Below are positions 62,714-64,000 of a DNA stretch of 64,000 nucleotides, in pieces. The translations under genes were made by a program, and so were the position numbers. The DNA comes from Aliivibrio fischeri (GTDB lineage: Bacteria > Pseudomonadota > Gammaproteobacteria > Enterobacterales > Vibrionaceae): NCBI GenBank assembly GCA_038993745.2, contig CP160629.1:2356001-2420000 (forward strand), in the 5' to 3' direction. The notes beneath the pieces are model-generated. The model saw only the letters and a list, made by a program, of their open reading frames with translations, was not told the DNA's origin and searched no databases. How positions within the stretch are numbered: the first letter of the stretch is position 1; every line of letters begins with the position of its first letter.

Positions 62714-63697
62714 ATGACTGACCCACAAATTTCTATCCGCAATCTGTGTGTGGATTACATTACTGACGCAGGTGATGTACGAGCTGTAAACAATGTGAGT
62801 TTTGACATTGGTAAAGGTGAAGTCTTTGGTCTAGCAGGCGAATCAGGTTGTGGTAAATCAACCGTAGCATTCTCTTTAATGCGCCTGCATAAGCCGCCAG
62901 CATTCATTACCGGTGGTGAAGTGTTCTTCGATGGTAAAGATATTTTAAAGTACAGCGATGCTCAAATGCAGGCATTCCGTTGGAGTGAAATGTCAATGGT
63001 ATTCCAAAGTGCCATGAACGCATTGAACCCAGTACTAACGATGGAAGAACAATTTTGTGACGTAATTATGCGCCACACAACCATGACTCGTGAACAAGCA
63101 ATTTCTCGTGCGCAAGGTTTACTTGAAATTGTTGATATTCACCCTAGTCGTTTGACTGATTACCCACACCAGTTCTCTGGTGGTATGCGTCAACGTTTAG
63201 TTATTGCAATTGCGTTAGCGTTAAACCCGAAAATGATCATTATGGATGAACCAACTACTGCTCTTGATGTAGTTGTTCAACGTGAGATCTTACAAAAAAT
63301 CTATGCGCTTAAAGAAGAATTTGGTTTCTCTATTCTGTTTATTACGCACGATTTATCGTTAATGGTTGAGTTCTCTGATCGTATTGGGATCATGTATTCA
63401 GGAGAATTAATCGAAGTTGCTTCTTCTAAAGAAATCTTAACTTCGCCTTATCACCCATATACAAAAGGCCTTGGTAGCTCATTCCCACCGTTAACAGGAC
63501 CAAAAACGAAATTAACAGGGATCCCAGGAAACCCTCTAAATTTACTAGAGATTCCACAAGGCTGTCGCTTCCAAGCTCGCTGTGATCGTGTACATGAAGC
63601 ATGTCGTTCGATTCCAACACAGCTTCGTCAGATCGAGCCTGGACACTTGTCAAACTGTCACCTTTACGGTGAAACCATTGCACAAGTAAAAGCATAA
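62714..63697 (+). CDS. Chitin-oligosaccharide ABC transporter ATP-binding protein (DppD-like)
   Basis: This 327-residue cytoplasmic ATPase powers the transporter. Walker A GESGCGKST (about 41-49), the signature FSGGMRQRLVIA, Walker B MIIMDEPTTALD and the switch FITHDLSLM are visible, and the C-terminal cysteine-rich tail (GCRFQARCDRVHEAC) is typical of the oligopeptide transporter ATPase family. It follows permease 2 after one base. Confidence 0.92.
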   Translation: MTDPQISIRNLCVDYITDAGDVRAVNNVSFDIGKGEVFGLAGESGCGKSTVAFSLMRLHKPPAFITGGEVFFDGKDILKYSDAQMQAFRWSEMSMVFQSAMNALNPVLTMEEQFCDVIMRHTTMTREQAISRAQGLLEIVDIHPSRLTDYPHQFSGGMRQRLVIAIALALNPKMIIMDEPTTALDVVVQREILQKIYALKEEFGFSILFITHDLSLMVEFSDRIGIMYSGELIEVASSKEILTSPYHPYTKGLGSSFPPLTGPKTKLTGIPGNPLNLLEIPQGCRFQARCDRVHEACRSIPTQLRQIEPGHLSNCHLYGETIAQVKA

Positions 63698-63719
63698 AAC
63701 GGATTTTCTGGAGTAAATT

Positions 63720-64000
63720 ATGAGCAAAGAATTTGGCGAATTACTGATTGAAGGTAAGAATCTGGTTAAAGATTTCCCTGTAAGCAGTAACGCACTTAAA
63801 AACCCAATGATGCGTGCGATTAATGACGTATCTTTCAAAATGTACAAAAGCCGTGGTCTTTCTGTTGTAGGTGAATCTGGTTCAGGTAAATCCACCACAG
63901 CAAAAATGATAGCAAAAATGTATGCACCAACAGATGGTGTTATCGAATACAAAGGTCGTGATATTCAAACTATCGTTAAGAAAAGCGATTTAATGACTTA
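63720..64000 (+). CDS. Second chitin-oligosaccharide ABC transporter ATP-binding protein (DppF-like), partial
   Basis: The frame starts at ATG 63720, 22 bases after the previous stop, with TGGAG upstream, and runs off the window end after about 93 codons. Walker A is visible as GESGSGKSTTAKM, preceded by LLIEGKNLVKDFPV, as in DppF/OppF-type ATPases. As the fifth gene of the cluster it would complete the transporter with two permeases and two ATPases. Confidence 0.88.
   Translation, partial: MSKEFGELLIEGKNLVKDFPVSSNALKNPMMRAINDVSFKMYKSRGLSVVGESGSGKSTTAKMIAKMYAPTDGVIEYKGRDIQTIVKKSDLMT

Overview
The window is chromosomal DNA from a gamma-proteobacterium of the family Vibrionaceae, most likely the genus Aliivibrio (A. 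fischeri-like). This rests on visibly AT-rich sequence, Vibrionaceae-type gene neighbourhoods (arcA next to arcB-yhcC-gltBD; chiS next to a chitin-oligosaccharide ABC transporter; erpA/hemL beside an RND pump) and proteins close to E. coli/Vibrio housekeeping families. The species assignment is inference. I see no prophage, insertion sequence, integron or CRISPR array; most of the window is core genome.

Layout. 1-10.6 kb: 3' end of nadB, sdhE-ygfX, ygfZ and a ybaK-like deacylase, a candidate small RNA, ytfK, the ubiquinone hydroxylases ubiI/ubiH with ygfB, zapA, 6S RNA, fau, rpiA, serA and yggE. 10.7-18 kb: mscS, yaaA, a sodium:alanine symporter with a structured leader, a DUF3545 protein, a hemerythrin protein, ung, nfo, and FNR-controlled grcA. 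18-23.8 kb: thrABC with its thrL attenuator, and an RraA-like gene. 24-35.4 kb: arcA, a lipoprotein gene, arcB, yhcC and gltBD. 35.4-36.5 kb: a palindromic intergenic element, a DUF1499 lipoprotein and a 183-bp tandem repeat derived from tRNA-Asp. 36.5-41.9 kb: a complete minus-strand rRNA operon (16S, tRNA-Glu, 23S, 5S, tRNA-Asp) with its promoter. 42-50.2 kb: mtnN, a CbiB-like membrane protein, a TRIC-family protein, an M23 endopeptidase and an RND efflux pair. 50.3-54.7 kb: erpA, hemL, a 36-residue small membrane protein, an AI-2E-family exporter and rsmC. 54.9-64 kb: chiS and the chitin-oligosaccharide ABC transporter, running off the end.

How the genes work together. ArcA/ArcB, grcA and FNR-type sites upstream of both arcA and grcA form a redox/anaerobic control theme. 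thrABC, serA and gltBD supply amino acids. Ung and Nfo are successive steps of base-excision repair. ChiS with the binding protein and ABC transporter is the chitin sensing and uptake module.

Most notable observations: (i) three genes (erpA, the chitin-oligosaccharide binding protein and its first permease) each carry one apparent single-base deletion, which may be sequencing error or real decay; (ii) a tRNA-Asp-derived 183-bp tandem repeat at the end of the rRNA operon, reminiscent of the E. coli tyrT rtT repeats; (iii) a candidate sRNA made of three successive perfect hairpins; (iv) a multi-stem leader upstream of the alanine symporter; (v) an unannotated cysteine-containing 36-aa membrane protein; (vi) a 170-bp imperfect palindrome.
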